The notes below the pieces were generated by a model that saw only the letters and a program-made list of their open reading frames with translations, was not told the DNA's origin and ran no database searches. A DNA stretch of 64,000 bases from Cycloclasticus sp. (lineage in GTDB: Bacteria > Pseudomonadota > Gammaproteobacteria > Methylococcales > Cycloclasticaceae). The stretch spans positions 1,795,144 through 1,859,143 of the forward strand of contig JBFLJU010000001.1 of assembly GCA_040743155.1 (NCBI GenBank), read 5' to 3'. Made by a program: the position numbers and the translations under genes. Shown here in pieces: positions 54,490 through 64,000 of the stretch (positions are counted from its first letter, which is position 1; each line of letters starts with the position of its first letter).

Positions 54490-56121
54490 ATGTCCGCAAC
54501 TCATATACCCGACCTTTTAGTAAAAACTTGCCCTTTCGGTAACGGCTTTCAGCTGCCCGCTGAGCAAGCCTGGCGAACACTCAAGGTTTTTCATGCTTAT
54601 CAATTAGTGCTGTCTGCCGCTTTCTTTGGTTTGTTCATTAGCCATACCGGACCCTCTATTTTCGGTCAGACTAACCCTAGTTTATTTCAATCTGTAAGCT
54701 TGGCTTACCTAGCCATCACCACTTTTAGCACCGTTTTTATCCGCAAACCCTATATTCCTTACACTCGGCAAGTTCAGTTCAAAATCATCTCCGATGTTAT
54801 TTTTCTTACCTTACTAATGCATGCTAGCGGAGGCATCACTAGCGGCCTAGGTATTCTACTAGCCGTCAGCGTTGCGGCGGGTGGCTTATTGGCGGGCGGT
54901 CAATGTACCTTAGTTTTTGCGGCTATCGCTACATTTGCGGTCTTAGGGGAACAAAGCTATGCCGACATAACACATGCCTTCGCTAAAACGGCCTATACCT
55001 ACGCGGGTGTTTTAAGCGCCTCCTTTTTTACTATCTCTATACTGGCACTGGTCTTAGCAAAGCGCGTTGAAACCTCCGAACAAATCGCCCAGCAACGAAG
55101 CCGTGAAATTGATGACCTCGTGCAACTGAATGACTACGTGATCAAGCACCTTCAGTCAGGTATTATTGTTGTTGACCAGCAGAATAATGTACGTCTTGCT
55201 AACGATGCAGCCAACACCTTACTTGGCCACCCAATTACGCTTGGCAAGCCTCTATCTGACGCGTCCACCGAATGTTGGCAGCTATTTAAACGCTGGCAAA
55301 GAGACCCGGCAGAAAACACCGCTGATATCGCCGCTAGTGTTGATTTACCAAGAACCAAACTTCGTTTTAGCCAGCTAGATATGCTTGCAGAGAATGCTTA
55401 CATTATCTTCCTCGATGATTTATCAACTATTGATATACAAATTCAACAAGGCAAACTAGCTTCACTTGGCAGGCTAACCGCTAGCATTGCTCACGAGATT
55501 CGCAACCCTTTAGGCGCCATTAGCCACGCGGGTGAATTACTCTCCGAATCGAATTCCATTGAGAATGAAGACCGACGACTTCTCGATATCATTCACAATC
55601 ACACCGGACGCGTAAACAGCATAGTCAAAAGCATCCTTCAATTATCACGCCAAGAAGAAAGTCATATCGAAACTATCACGTTACATACATGGCTGGAGGA
55701 ATTCGAGAGTGACTTTAAAGAACAATTTGGGCTTTCAAACTCACCCATAGAGATAACAATCAACGATGACACAAAGACAATTCTTTTCGATAAGAATCAC
55801 CTTAAACAGATCATTGATAACCTTTGTAGCAACGCACTAAAGTACGGTCAACTCCCTAATAATTTGCCAATCATTTATATACAAGTAGACAAACACCCAC
55901 AGAGCCAACAAGTCTTTATAACTATTTGTGACGACGGCAAAGGCATGGAAGAAAAAATTGCACAACAAGTTTTCGAGCCATTTTTCACAACATCGCCGTC
56001 CGGAACAGGACTTGGCCTCTACATTTCAAATCAACTTGCAGACCTTAACCATGCTAAATTAAGCTATGCTAACAGACCGACAGGCGGTAGTTGTTTCACC
56101 CTTCTTTTTACAGCCCATTAA
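54490..56121 (+). CDS. pilS: PilS, sensor histidine kinase of type IV pilin expression
   Basis: 543 residues. About six membrane helices (about 30-190) precede a PAS-like segment (about 215-310) and an NtrB-class kinase core: H-box LTASIAHEIRNPLGAISHAGELL, N-box DNLCSNALKYG, and the G-box CDDGKGM followed by GTGLGLYISNQLAD. In Pseudomonas PilS senses pilin in the inner membrane and controls PilR. pilR starts six bases later and the pilin gene follows, confirming the assignment. Confidence 0.92.
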   Translation: MSATHIPDLLVKTCPFGNGFQLPAEQAWRTLKVFHAYQLVLSAAFFGLFISHTGPSIFGQTNPSLFQSVSLAYLAITTFSTVFIRKPYIPYTRQVQFKIISDVIFLTLLMHASGGITSGLGILLAVSVAAGGLLAGGQCTLVFAAIATFAVLGEQSYADITHAFAKTAYTYAGVLSASFFTISILALVLAKRVETSEQIAQQRSREIDDLVQLNDYVIKHLQSGIIVVDQQNNVRLANDAANTLLGHPITLGKPLSDASTECWQLFKRWQRDPAENTADIAASVDLPRTKLRFSQLDMLAENAYIIFLDDLSTIDIQIQQGKLASLGRLTASIAHEIRNPLGAISHAGELLSESNSIENEDRRLLDIIHNHTGRVNSIVKSILQLSRQEESHIETITLHTWLEEFESDFKEQFGLSNSPIEITINDDTKTILFDKNHLKQIIDNLCSNALKYGQLPNNLPIIYIQVDKHPQSQQVFITICDDGKGMEEKIAQQVFEPFFTTSPSGTGLGLYISNQLADLNHAKLSYANRPTGGSCFTLLFTAH

Positions 56122-56127
56122 AACCAA

Positions 56128-57495
56128 ATGACCCAAGCACTTGCACTAATTGTTGACGATGAACCCGATATTCTAGAATTACTAGAAATCACTTTATCCC
56201 GCATGGGCATCGCAAGCAAAGCCGCTCAAGATTTGGGCGAAGCAAAGCTACTACTGAAAAAACATACCTTCGATATTTGCCTAACCGATCTTCAACTGCC
56301 AGATGGGGATGGACTTGAACTCGTGGAACATATTCAAAAGCACTGCCCCAGTATTCCCACCGCCGTCATCACCGCCTTTGGAAGTATGGAAGTTGCTATC
56401 AAAGCATTAAAGTTGGGCGCTTTTGATTTTGTCTCAAAACCTGTTGATCTAAAAAGCCTAAAAAGCCTTGTCAGCTCCGCCATAAAAATAAATGACACTA
56501 TCGAACCTGTTGACCGGCGTAGCCGAGATCAATTATTGGGCGATTCTGTTGTGATGGCAAAAGTACGCGCTAGCATTACAAAACTCGCGCGCAGCCAAGC
56601 ACCTATATATATAAGTGGTGCATCTGGTACCGGCAAAGAACTGGTGGCAAAACTAATACACGAAAAGGGCCCACGAGCAACGCAAGCCTTCGTCCCTATT
56701 AACTGTGGTGCGATTCCACATGAACTCATGGAAAGCGAGTTTTTTGGGCACAAGAAAGGCAGCTTTACCGGTGCGATTGCTGATAAAAAAGGCTTATTTC
56801 AAACCGCCAGTGGTGGCACGCTATTTTTAGACGAAATAGCCGACTTACCACTACATCTGCAAGTAAAGCTACTGCGAGCCATTCAAGAAAAATCCATTCG
56901 ACCTGTCGGTAGCGACACAGAAATACCTGTTGACGTAAGAATCCTCAGTGCAACCCACAAAAATTTAAGCACCCTCGTGGAACTGGGCTATTTTCGACAA
57001 GACTTATATTACCGTATCAATGTTATCGAATTACCACTACCCAAACTGAGTGAGCGTAAAGAAGACATTAAACAACTCGTGAGCCACATACTCAATAAAT
57101 TAAATAGCGCTCAACATGACACCATAAAGCTCACGAAGGATGCCTTAAAGGCACTTGAGCAATACAGTTTTCCCGGTAATGTTCGTGAGCTGGAGAACAT
57201 ATTAGAACGCGCCTTCACATTATGTGATGACAATGTCATCCAGCAAAGCGATTTACAATTACCCAAACTTGACAGCAGAACAAGCCTCTCTAGCGAAGCA
57301 AAGCCAATCGCACAAAAAAACACCGCCCTACAAGCAGACGCGCCATTAGAAGATTATCTTGGCATATTGGAAAAAGAGGCCATTGTTAACGCACTAGAAA
57401 AAACACGCTGGAACAAAACTGCAGCAGCCAAAGAGCTTGGGATTACATTTCGCGCATTACGTTATCGTTTAAAAAAACTAGAGCTGGAAGACTAA
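56128..57495 (+). CDS. pilR: PilR, sigma-54-dependent response regulator
   Basis: 455 residues. The receiver has VDDEPDILELLE, the phospho-acceptor Asp in CLTDLQLPDGDG, and KPVDLKSLK. The AAA+ domain has Walker A GASGTGKE, the sigma-54 contact loop GSFTGA and Walker B TLFLDEIADL. A Fis-type helix-turn-helix (WNKTAAAKELGITFRALRYRL) ends the protein. It activates pilA from the sigma-54 promoter at 57633. Confidence 0.94.
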   Translation: MTQALALIVDDEPDILELLEITLSRMGIASKAAQDLGEAKLLLKKHTFDICLTDLQLPDGDGLELVEHIQKHCPSIPTAVITAFGSMEVAIKALKLGAFDFVSKPVDLKSLKSLVSSAIKINDTIEPVDRRSRDQLLGDSVVMAKVRASITKLARSQAPIYISGASGTGKELVAKLIHEKGPRATQAFVPINCGAIPHELMESEFFGHKKGSFTGAIADKKGLFQTASGGTLFLDEIADLPLHLQVKLLRAIQEKSIRPVGSDTEIPVDVRILSATHKNLSTLVELGYFRQDLYYRINVIELPLPKLSERKEDIKQLVSHILNKLNSAQHDTIKLTKDALKALEQYSFPGNVRELENILERAFTLCDDNVIQQSDLQLPKLDSRTSLSSEAKPIAQKNTALQADAPLEDYLGILEKEAIVNALEKTRWNKTAAAKELGITFRALRYRLKKLELED

Positions 57496-57499
57496 AAAT

Positions 57500-57520
57500 A
57501 AGTGACCTTCAGCGTCACTT
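57500..57520. other. Hairpin after pilR
   Basis: AAGTGAC-cttcagc-GTCACTT makes a 7-bp stem directly after the pilR stop. No T-run follows on the plus strand. It could be a weak terminator or a regulator site between pilR and pilA. Confidence 0.45.
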
Positions 57521-57632
57521 TATGACAAAAAAATCATTAGACCCCTGCTGCTTTAAAAAACCCTAAAAGCTCATCAAATAAAACAACTTTGCAATCATAA
57601 GGTTATAAAAAATAAATCAATAAAATATGACA

Positions 57633-57648
57633 TGGCATAGTCTATGCA
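57633..57648 (+). promoter_or_regulatory. Sigma-54 promoter of the pilin gene
   Basis: TGGCATAGTCTATGCA has GG and GC separated by ten bases, as in the -24/-12 consensus TGGCAC-N5-TTGCW. It lies 50 bases ahead of the pilin ATG and directly after genes for the sigma-54 activator PilR. Confidence 0.8.
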
Positions 57649-57697
57649 TTAATCTACCTGCAAGTAAAATTTATTACATCTTAATAAGGATATAAAC

Positions 57698-58294
57698 ATG
57701 AAAAACCTACAAACAATGAAACAAAACGGTCAAAAGGGTTTCACCCTGATCGAACTAATGATCGTAGTCGCGATTATTGGTATTTTGGCTGCGTTAGCGA
57801 TTCCCGCTTACAAAGATTACACCATTAAAGCACGTGTAAACGAAGGTGCCTCTGTTAGTGGCGCCGTTAAAACAGCAATGGAAGTGTACTGGAGTGAAAA
57901 AGGAAACCTCACAAATGCATACCTTTCCACTTCAATTTTTGGACATGAATCCCTAGGCGTAAGCACTGTTGCATCACAATATGTATCCGAAATTTCAATA
58001 ACAGGTGACACGACATTCCCGCGTATTACGGTAGCATTACGAACACTAAACGACCTTGGTGAGGCATCAGGTAAGTGCTTCCAATACATTCCTTATATTG
58101 ATGGTGGTCAAGCATCTAATTTAACTTGGGCAGTAGCGGGCGAAGTAGCACCATCAGACGCCATCACAGCTAGCTCAACAGATGTTGACAAGTCTACTGC
58201 CTTTGCTGCATCCGACATCGTCGTTGAAGCTGTAGGTAATAATGCTTGCGCGGTTGCCGACGGAATTAAAAGCAAATACAAACCAAGACGTTAA
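57698..58294 (+). CDS. pilA: Type IV major pilin (PilA)
   Basis: 198 residues. A 14-residue leader ends in KG, and cleavage before Phe gives the methylated N-terminus [20 protein letters not shown], with Glu5 present. The globular part ends with two Cys (GKCFQYIPY and NNACAV) that would form the D-loop disulfide. The mature chain of about 184 residues is longer than usual (about 145-160). A sigma-54 promoter and PilRS precede it. A GT-C-type membrane protein follows, suggesting modified pilin. Confidence 0.94.
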   Translation: MKNLQTMKQNGQKGFTLIELMIVVAIIGILAALAIPAYKDYTIKARVNEGASVSGAVKTAMEVYWSEKGNLTNAYLSTSIFGHESLGVSTVASQYVSEISITGDTTFPRITVALRTLNDLGEASGKCFQYIPYIDGGQASNLTWAVAGEVAPSDAITASSTDVDKSTAFAASDIVVEAVGNNACAVADGIKSKYKPRR

Positions 58295-58324
58295 TAATAA
58301 CAATTGAGTCTATTAACAAAATGC

Positions 58325-58351
58325 AAAGGCGGCCGAAAGGTCGCCTTTTTT
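58325..58351 (+). terminator. Intrinsic terminator between pilin and the GT-C gene
   Basis: AAGGCGGCC-GAAA-GGTCGCCTT followed by a T-run. Its T-run abuts the next ATG at 58352, so downstream expression must come from read-through or a ribosome loading within the hairpin. A GAAAGG in the loop is the only visible ribosome-binding site. Confidence 0.85.
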
Positions 58352-60253
58352 ATGAGCTGGAAATCATTATTATTAATCGGTCTACCGGCTCTACTCATTA
58401 GCGCTTTAATATATGGCCCTGGTGTAAGCGGGCCATTTATATTTGACGACCAAAGCAGTATTACAAAAAATTCGCTTCTACGAATAACAACTCTTAACAG
58501 CGACAGCCTAGTTGCAAGCGCACAATCAGGGCACGCAGGCCCCCTTAAAAGGCCCATTCCAATGATGAGTTTCGCGCTTAACTATTTATGGAACGGCAAA
58601 TACCAAGCTTCTACCTTTAAAATAACCAACATAGTTATTCACGCTATCAATGGCTTACTTGTTTTTGTTTTATGCCGGCAGCTAATTCAGCTTCTATATA
58701 AAAAAAGTTCAACCCCAAGACAAAGATTCATTATTGCAGCCTCAATCTCGGCTCTTTGGCTGGTTCACCCTATCAACCTAACAAGCGTTCTTTACATCGT
58801 TCAAAGAATGACCTCTTTAAGTGCTCTGTTCAGTTTACTGTGCATTATTTTTTACTTATCTGCGAGACAGACCCATACGGAAAAAAACTCCACCTTTAAA
58901 GCTATTCTCTATAGCAAATCCAGCTTTACATGCTGGGTTTTTGCCTTATACAGCAAAGAAAATGCAGCGGTTATTCCTTTGATTCTACTTACAATAGAAA
59001 GCATTGTTTTTAACAATAATTTTCTTCTGGGCTATTTTAAAAAGGCAACTAGCGGCTTAAAAATAACATTCTGCCTCGCAGCTTGTTACTTGCTCTATGA
59101 GCTCTTTATATTTGCTTATAACGGCTATGGTTCACGAGATTTTACGATGTTTGAGAGACTGCTAACGCAAAGCCGTGTATTAACTTTCTATGTTTCTTTA
59201 ATTTTCATCCCCAGATTAGATGCTTTTGGCCTATTTCACGATGACATACTAATTTCCACATCACTAATTACCCCCCTCACAGCAATCCCTTCAATTGCAT
59301 TTATCACAGCATTACTTGTGTCCGCATTCTACTTTAAACACAAGAACCCTTTGTTTTCACTAGGTGTACTATGGTTTTTTATAGGTCACTTGATCGAGTC
59401 AACAATAATTCCTTTAGAAATGGCTCATGAGCATAGGAACTATCTCCCTTCATTAGGGCTCATATTGTCCGCATACTCATTGGTTAACTTAAATAAAATC
59501 ACTGACAAAAAAAACCTTTTTGCCATACTCTCTTTATGCGTACTATGCAGCCTCACAACCGCGACTAGAGCCTATCAATGGGGCAGCTTTGAAAGGCTTG
59601 CTTTTTTTGAAGCTAAACATCACCCGCAATCTGCTGCTGCACAAGCACTTAATAGTAATATTAATCATAAAATTGGCAATATAGAATCCGCTATTGAATC
59701 TATAAAAAAAGCGATGCTACTCGCGCCAGAAGAAGCAACATACACGCTACATTATCAGCATATGCTGACTGAAATAGGGCAGAGTGTTCCACCTACACTG
59801 CAAAACGAGACATTAAGAAGGTTGAACCAACACACATTAACGCCGTCAACACGAGGCGCCTTAATGAGTATTTCTACTTGCCTGACAAAAGAGTCCTGTA
59901 AAGGAATAGTCAGCAACTACATGGCGTGGTTAAAATTGATTTTGACCAATCACCCAGATAGCTCCCTCTTTCATTACCTATACGGCAAAGGTTTTGAGGC
60001 TAAGGGCAATAGTTTGCAAGCACTAAATGAATTTCAAAAATCGCATTTATTGGATAAAAACTACTTAGACCCACTGATCAGTATGATTATCATTTTAATA
60101 AAAAATGGTCAACTACGGCAAGCAGAAGAGGTTTTACAATGGGCAGAAGAAAAAAACAAAACTGTTGAAATTCCTCATACTGAGGACCTCAGAAAGCTAC
60201 GAGAAGGAATTACAGAATTGATGAAAAGCGCTCCAACAAACACCACTAAGTAA
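58352..60253 (+). CDS. Multi-spanning GT-C-like / TPR membrane protein, candidate pilin glycosyltransferase
   Basis: 633 residues from the ATG at 58352; a TTG at 58304 would extend through the terminator. About ten to twelve membrane helices occupy residues 1-400. A periplasmic FDDQSSI motif after the first helix and WLVHPINLTSVLYIVQRMTSLSALF are like TMTC/ArnT-type GT-C enzymes. The C-terminal ~200 residues are TPR-like (QALNSNINHKIGNIESAIESIKKA; GNSLQALNEFQKSHLL). Following pilA directly, it may transfer a sugar or oligosaccharide to pilin, as TfpO/TfpW do in Pseudomonas. Function is inferred from position and fold only. Confidence 0.72.
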   Translation: MSWKSLLLIGLPALLISALIYGPGVSGPFIFDDQSSITKNSLLRITTLNSDSLVASAQSGHAGPLKRPIPMMSFALNYLWNGKYQASTFKITNIVIHAINGLLVFVLCRQLIQLLYKKSSTPRQRFIIAASISALWLVHPINLTSVLYIVQRMTSLSALFSLLCIIFYLSARQTHTEKNSTFKAILYSKSSFTCWVFALYSKENAAVIPLILLTIESIVFNNNFLLGYFKKATSGLKITFCLAACYLLYELFIFAYNGYGSRDFTMFERLLTQSRVLTFYVSLIFIPRLDAFGLFHDDILISTSLITPLTAIPSIAFITALLVSAFYFKHKNPLFSLGVLWFFIGHLIESTIIPLEMAHEHRNYLPSLGLILSAYSLVNLNKITDKKNLFAILSLCVLCSLTTATRAYQWGSFERLAFFEAKHHPQSAAAQALNSNINHKIGNIESAIESIKKAMLLAPEEATYTLHYQHMLTEIGQSVPPTLQNETLRRLNQHTLTPSTRGALMSISTCLTKESCKGIVSNYMAWLKLILTNHPDSSLFHYLYGKGFEAKGNSLQALNEFQKSHLLDKNYLDPLISMIIILIKNGQLRQAEEVLQWAEEKNKTVEIPHTEDLRKLREGITELMKSAPTNTTK

Positions 60254-60302
60254 AACCAAGGGGCCGGCCTACTCTCAATATAAAGCAAATCCTTTAATCA
60301 TT

Positions 60303-61400
60303 CTAAAAAATCGACAGCATACTATCTAGCGACTTTTTAGCCATAACCTTATCGTCTTCTGCCACTTGAATTTGATTAACCAAATTTCCTTCAACCAAAT
60401 TCTCAAGCACCCATGCCAAATGCTGCGGATCGGTTCTAAACATGGTGGAACACATCGCCACGGTAGGTGACATAAAGTGGACGTGCTTGCCTTGGTCCTT
60501 CACCTCTTCTTTTAAGCGGTTAACCAAATTAAGCTCTGTTGCAATCAACCAGCGTGTATTTGATTTTGCTTCACGAACGGTTTTTAGAATGGCTTCTGTT
60601 GAGCCAACATAATCGGCTTTTTCACACACTTCAAAATTAGCCTCTGGGTGTGCAATAACGATTGTTTCTGGATATTGCTTTTTAAAATCATCAATTTGAT
60701 TGGCTTGAAACATTTGATGAACCGAACAAAAACCTTTCCACAAAATCATTTTTGCATTGTTAATTTGTTCTTTTGTTAACCCGCCCATCGGCTGATTGAA
60801 ATCCCACACGACCATTTCTTCTTGTGGGATACCCATTCTATAACCAGTGTTTCTACCAAGATGCTCATCTGGGAAGAACAATATCTTTTCACGTTTCTCA
60901 AAACACCAATTGAGTACTTTCTCGGCGTTTGACGAAGTACATACGATACCCTCATGACGACCGCAGAAAGCTTTTAAGTCTGCTGCTGAGTTGATATAGG
61001 TGACCGGTGTCACCATCTCATCAGCATTAAGAACTGCATTTAATTCTTTCCAGCTACGCTCAACATTTTTCAAATTAGCCATGTCTGCCATTGAACAACC
61101 TGCAGCAAGGTCGGGCAAGATAGTAATTTGCTCTGGACGTGACAAAATATCGGACACTTCTGCCATAAAATGTACGCCACAAAAAACGATGAATTCTGCT
61201 TTTGAGTCAGCCGCATAAGCGGAAAGCTTTAACGAATCACCACTAACATCTGCGTGTTTAAACACTTCATTACGCTGGTAGTGATGGCCCAAAATAACGC
61301 AGCGATCACCTAACGTTTCTTTCGCGGCTTGAATACGTTGATCGCACTCTTCATCACTGAGCAATGAATAATCTTGAATATTGCGTACAGGTGTAGACAT
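60303..61400 (-). CDS. nadA: NadA, quinolinate synthase
   Basis: 365 residues. It shows GHHYQRNEVFKHADVSGDSLKLS and three [4Fe-4S] cysteines, in AAGCSMADM, GIVCTSSNA and AMCSTMFRTDPQHL. It condenses iminoaspartate with dihydroxyacetone phosphate. nadB is not adjacent. It follows aspS by 11 bases on the minus strand and converges with the GT-C gene. Confidence 0.96.
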   Translation of the reverse strand: MSTPVRNIQDYSLLSDEECDQRIQAAKETLGDRCVILGHHYQRNEVFKHADVSGDSLKLSAYAADSKAEFIVFCGVHFMAEVSDILSRPEQITILPDLAAGCSMADMANLKNVERSWKELNAVLNADEMVTPVTYINSAADLKAFCGRHEGIVCTSSNAEKVLNWCFEKREKILFFPDEHLGRNTGYRMGIPQEEMVVWDFNQPMGGLTKEQINNAKMILWKGFCSVHQMFQANQIDDFKKQYPETIVIAHPEANFEVCEKADYVGSTEAILKTVREAKSNTRWLIATELNLVNRLKEEVKDQGKHVHFMSPTVAMCSTMFRTDPQHLAWVLENLVEGNLVNQIQVAEDDKVMAKKSLDSMLSIF

Positions 61401-61411
61401 AACAAATAACC

Positions 61412-63196
61412 TTATTTTTCTTCAACCACAGGTGGTTTTCTTAAACGAATACCCAGCTCTTTAAGCTGCGCGTCGCTCACCATTGCCGGCGCTGATGTTA
61501 ATGGACACGCCGCTGTTTGCGTTTTCGGGAATGCCATCACGTCGCGGATTGTACTCGCACCGGACATCAACATAACCAAGCGATCCATGCCAAAAGCAAT
61601 ACCACCGTGTGGTGGACAGCCGTACTCTAGCGCATCCAGTAAGAAACCAAATTTTTCTTTAGATTCTTCCTCTTCAAGGCCTAGTAGATTAAACACCGCT
61701 TGTTGCATATCAGTTTTATGAATACGGATAGAACCACCACCTACTTCGGTACCATTAAGCACTAAATCGTAAGCTCTTGAGATTGTTTGACCCGGGTTAG
61801 CTTGCAATGCTGCAATATCTCCAGCAGGTGCTGTAAACGGATGGTGCAGGGCTGTCCAGCGGTTTGATTTTTCATCCCAATCGAACATAGGAAAGTCGAT
61901 AACCCAAACAGGTTCCCAGTCACCTTCTAATAAGCCTTGGTCTTTGCCAATTTTGTCACGCAAGGCGCCCAATGCTTCGTTAACTACTTTAATGCTGTCT
62001 GCACCAAAAAAGACGATGTCGCCCGTTTGCGCTTCTGTTCGTTGCATGATGGATTCAACAACATCATCCGGCAAAAATTTCAGAATCGGTGACTGCAAGC
62101 CGTCAATGCCAGCCGCGCGGTCATTCACTTTAATATACGCCAACCCTTTCGCGCCATAGATGCTGACGAATTTTGTATATTCATCAATGTTTTTACGGCT
62201 TAGTGAACCAGCGCCCGGTACGCGCAATGCGGCTACACGGCCTGTTTCACTGTTTGCAGGGCCAGAGAATACCTTAAATTCAACACCTGCCATTAAGTCG
62301 CCCACGTCTTTTAATACTAATGGGTTACGTAAATCTGGGCGATCTGTGCCATACAGATCCATCGCATCGGCATAAGTAATCGTTGGGAATTGTTCTGGTA
62401 ACGTCACATCAATCACTTCACTAAATAGTCGGCGAATCATGCCTTCCATCATTGCCATAATTTGAGTCTCGTCCATAAACGAGGTTTCAATATCCAATTG
62501 GGTAAATTCTGGCTGACGATCCGCACGTAAATCTTCATCACGGAAGCAACGCACTACCTGATAATAACGATCCATACCGGCAATCATTAACAATTGTTTA
62601 AATAACTGCGGTGATTGCGGCAAGGCAAAAAAGCTATTTTCGTGGGTACGACTAGGGACTAAATAATCACGCGCGCCTTCTGGTGTTGCTTTGGTTAAGA
62701 ATGGTGTTTCAATTTCGTAAAAACCTTCATCTTCTAGAAAACGGCGAAGGTTTAATGTTGCTTCGCGACGCATGCGAATTTTTTCCAGCATTTCTGGACG
62801 ACGTAAATCGATATAACGGTAGCGCAGGCGCAGTTCTTCGTTTACTTCAATATCGCCATCTACTTGAATAGGCGGTGTTTTAGATTCGTTAAGCACTTCT
62901 AAGTTCAAGCCTAACAGTTCGATTTGACCAGTCTTCATTTTAGGGTTTACCGTGCCTTCTGGACGACGGCGTACACGGCCACGAAGTTTCAACACGTATT
63001 CGCCACGCACACTTTCGGCAATCGCAAACGAATCTGCACGATCAGGGTCGTAAACCACTTGAACAATGCCCTCGCGATCACGCAAGTCAATAAAAATAAC
63101 GCCACCGTGATCGCGTCGTCTATGCACCCATCCGCAAATTTCTACTTCTTGATCTAGGTCTTTTTCGTTAATGTCGCCGCAATAATGACTACGCAT
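61412..63196 (-). CDS. aspS: AspS, aspartyl-tRNA synthetase
   Basis: 594 residues, the bacterial type. An N-terminal OB anticodon-binding domain ([26 protein letters not shown]), the class II core with [22 protein letters not shown], a GAD insertion domain (about 290-410) and motif 3 [13 protein letters not shown] are seen. Length equals the E. coli enzyme (about 590). Between fmdB-like and nadA genes on the minus strand. Confidence 0.97.
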   Translation of the reverse strand: MRSHYCGDINEKDLDQEVEICGWVHRRRDHGGVIFIDLRDREGIVQVVYDPDRADSFAIAESVRGEYVLKLRGRVRRRPEGTVNPKMKTGQIELLGLNLEVLNESKTPPIQVDGDIEVNEELRLRYRYIDLRRPEMLEKIRMRREATLNLRRFLEDEGFYEIETPFLTKATPEGARDYLVPSRTHENSFFALPQSPQLFKQLLMIAGMDRYYQVVRCFRDEDLRADRQPEFTQLDIETSFMDETQIMAMMEGMIRRLFSEVIDVTLPEQFPTITYADAMDLYGTDRPDLRNPLVLKDVGDLMAGVEFKVFSGPANSETGRVAALRVPGAGSLSRKNIDEYTKFVSIYGAKGLAYIKVNDRAAGIDGLQSPILKFLPDDVVESIMQRTEAQTGDIVFFGADSIKVVNEALGALRDKIGKDQGLLEGDWEPVWVIDFPMFDWDEKSNRWTALHHPFTAPAGDIAALQANPGQTISRAYDLVLNGTEVGGGSIRIHKTDMQQAVFNLLGLEEEESKEKFGFLLDALEYGCPPHGGIAFGMDRLVMLMSGASTIRDVMAFPKTQTAACPLTSAPAMVSDAQLKELGIRLRKPPVVEEK

Positions 63197-63255
63197 TTAT
63201 TTTATTCCTTACTGTCATGTTTTATTGAATCGTTAGCAATAAGAGCCGAAAGCTC

Positions 63256-63510
63256 TTATTTACTCTCACTCGATGTTTTCTTTTCACTCGTGCTCTTTGA
63301 CGAGCCTTCCGCTAAGTTTTTCTTATTACCGCTTTTAAAATCTGTTTCGTACCAGCCATTGCCTTTTAATCGAAAGCCTGCCGCGGAAATCATTTTAGTC
63401 AATGTTTCTTCGCCACACTCTGGGCACTTTGTTAAAGGTGCGTCACTGATTTTTCGCAACGCCTCACAACGATGCTCGCACGCACCGCATTTGTATTCAT
63501 AAATAGGCAT
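63256..63510 (-). CDS. FmdB-family zinc-ribbon protein
   Basis: 84 residues: MPIYEYKCGACEHRCEAL, then KCPECGEETLTKMIS, with two CxxC pairs of the FmdB regulatory family. The C-terminus is a Ser/Lys-rich disordered tail. This gene often precedes aspS in proteobacteria, as here. The biochemical function is not established. Confidence 0.92.
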   Translation of the reverse strand: MPIYEYKCGACEHRCEALRKISDAPLTKCPECGEETLTKMISAAGFRLKGNGWYETDFKSGNKKNLAEGSSKSTSEKKTSSESK

Positions 63511-63671
63511 GTTTTAATTTCGCTCCGACAATACTAAAATGTTGACCCGCGCGCAAAAACACACAAGCACTTAACTGAACTCGCTATTTTCGGCGATTTA
63601 CAAGGTCTATAGCAAGCAATGTATGTAAAATAAGCTGAATTTATAGCGAATACGATCTAATTCAGGCAAAT

Positions 63672-64000
63672 ATGACAGCTCAACTAACCATTACTAAACC
63701 AGATGATTGGCACTTGCACCTACGTGATGGCGATGCACTAAGCACTACCGTTGCGTTTACGGCCAACCAATTTCAACGGGCTATCATCATGCCTAATTTA
63801 GCGCAGCCTATTGTCAACGCAGAATTAGCCACTGCTTATCGGCAGCGAATTTTAAATGCCATACCTAAGGGCAGCAGCTTTCAACCGTTGATGACGATTT
63901 ACCTAACAAACAACACCAGCGTCGATGATATTAGGCAAGCAAGCTTAAACGAACATATTTTTGCTGCGAAACTATACCCTGCCGGCGCCACAACCAACTC
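63672..64000 (+). CDS. pyrC: PyrC, dihydroorotase (partial, C-terminus off window)
   Basis: The frame starts at the ATG at 63672 and runs off the right end after about 109 residues. It begins [20 protein letters not shown], where HLHLRDG carries two metal-binding histidines. QRAIIMPNL and [12 protein letters not shown], including the Lys that is carbamylated in this family, follow. Dihydroorotase closes the pyrimidine ring in de novo synthesis. It is divergent from the fmdB-like gene. Confidence 0.95.
   Translation, partial: MTAQLTITKPDDWHLHLRDGDALSTTVAFTANQFQRAIIMPNLAQPIVNAELATAYRQRILNAIPKGSSFQPLMTIYLTNNTSVDDIRQASLNEHIFAAKLYPAGATTN

Noticed and set aside
58304-58351. TTG start for the GT-C/TPR protein
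   Set aside because: It would translate through the pilin terminator; the ATG at 58352 begins directly before the first membrane helix.

Overview
The window is an ordinary chromosomal segment of a marine-type gammaproteobacterium. Gene content points to the Thiotrichales/Piscirickettsiaceae, and a Cycloclasticus-like organism is my best guess. The reasons are a BphD-type meta-cleavage hydrolase in an otherwise housekeeping context, PomAB-like stator genes, PilS/PilR/pilin and moderate G+C. The assignment is inference; no rRNA lies in the window.

Layout: 1-4070 (minus) is the start of the dcw cell-wall/division cluster (mraZ-rsmH-ftsL-ftsI-murE), with a clear promoter and a MraZ operator. 4100-12230 is an accessory region. 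It holds a GIY-YIG/RAMA-like protein, YtoQ, a Tim44-like protein, a small membrane protein, an unknown 343-aa protein with a Cys-rich tail, and a membrane-anchored HerA-type ATPase bounded by two integron attC-like sites. Two diverged copies of an unexplained ~185-bp element sit directly upstream of two of these genes. The region ends at tRNA-Met. 12439-22299 carries ychF, the divergent pair metE/metR with a MetR site between them, and nrdAB (class Ia ribonucleotide reductase) behind a cobalamin riboswitch, then leuB. 22448-26016 (minus) is leuC-leuD-citramalate/isopropylmalate synthase. 26395-27243 is bphD. 27318-32196 (minus) holds tRNA-Thr, a SPOR-like gene, coaX, birA and motA-motB-pilZ behind a sigma-28 promoter. 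32379-44345 is a complete phosphate regulon: pit and its DUF47 partner, a porin, phoU, pstB, pstA, pstC, pstS, phoR and phoB on the minus strand, and divergently an EAL-GGDEF protein. Four recognisable Pho boxes occur. 44381-64000 contains a DUF3047-like remnant, clpB with a sigma-32 promoter, a ZIP transporter, pgeF, rluD, bamD, nadE, sucCD, pilS-pilR-pilin with a sigma-54 promoter, a GT-C/TPR membrane protein, nadA, aspS, an FmdB-type zinc ribbon protein and the start of pyrC.

Functional links: the cobalamin riboswitch ahead of nrdAB and the presence of B12-independent MetE suggest that B12 availability shapes both deoxyribonucleotide and methionine synthesis. The synthase next to leuCD most resembles Leptospira-type citramalate synthase, so leuB/C/D may serve isoleucine as well as leucine synthesis. 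A Pho box in front of the EAL-GGDEF gene connects phosphate starvation with cyclic-di-GMP. The accessory region, with its cassette-borne HerA ATPase and paired leader repeats, is the likeliest place for something undescribed.
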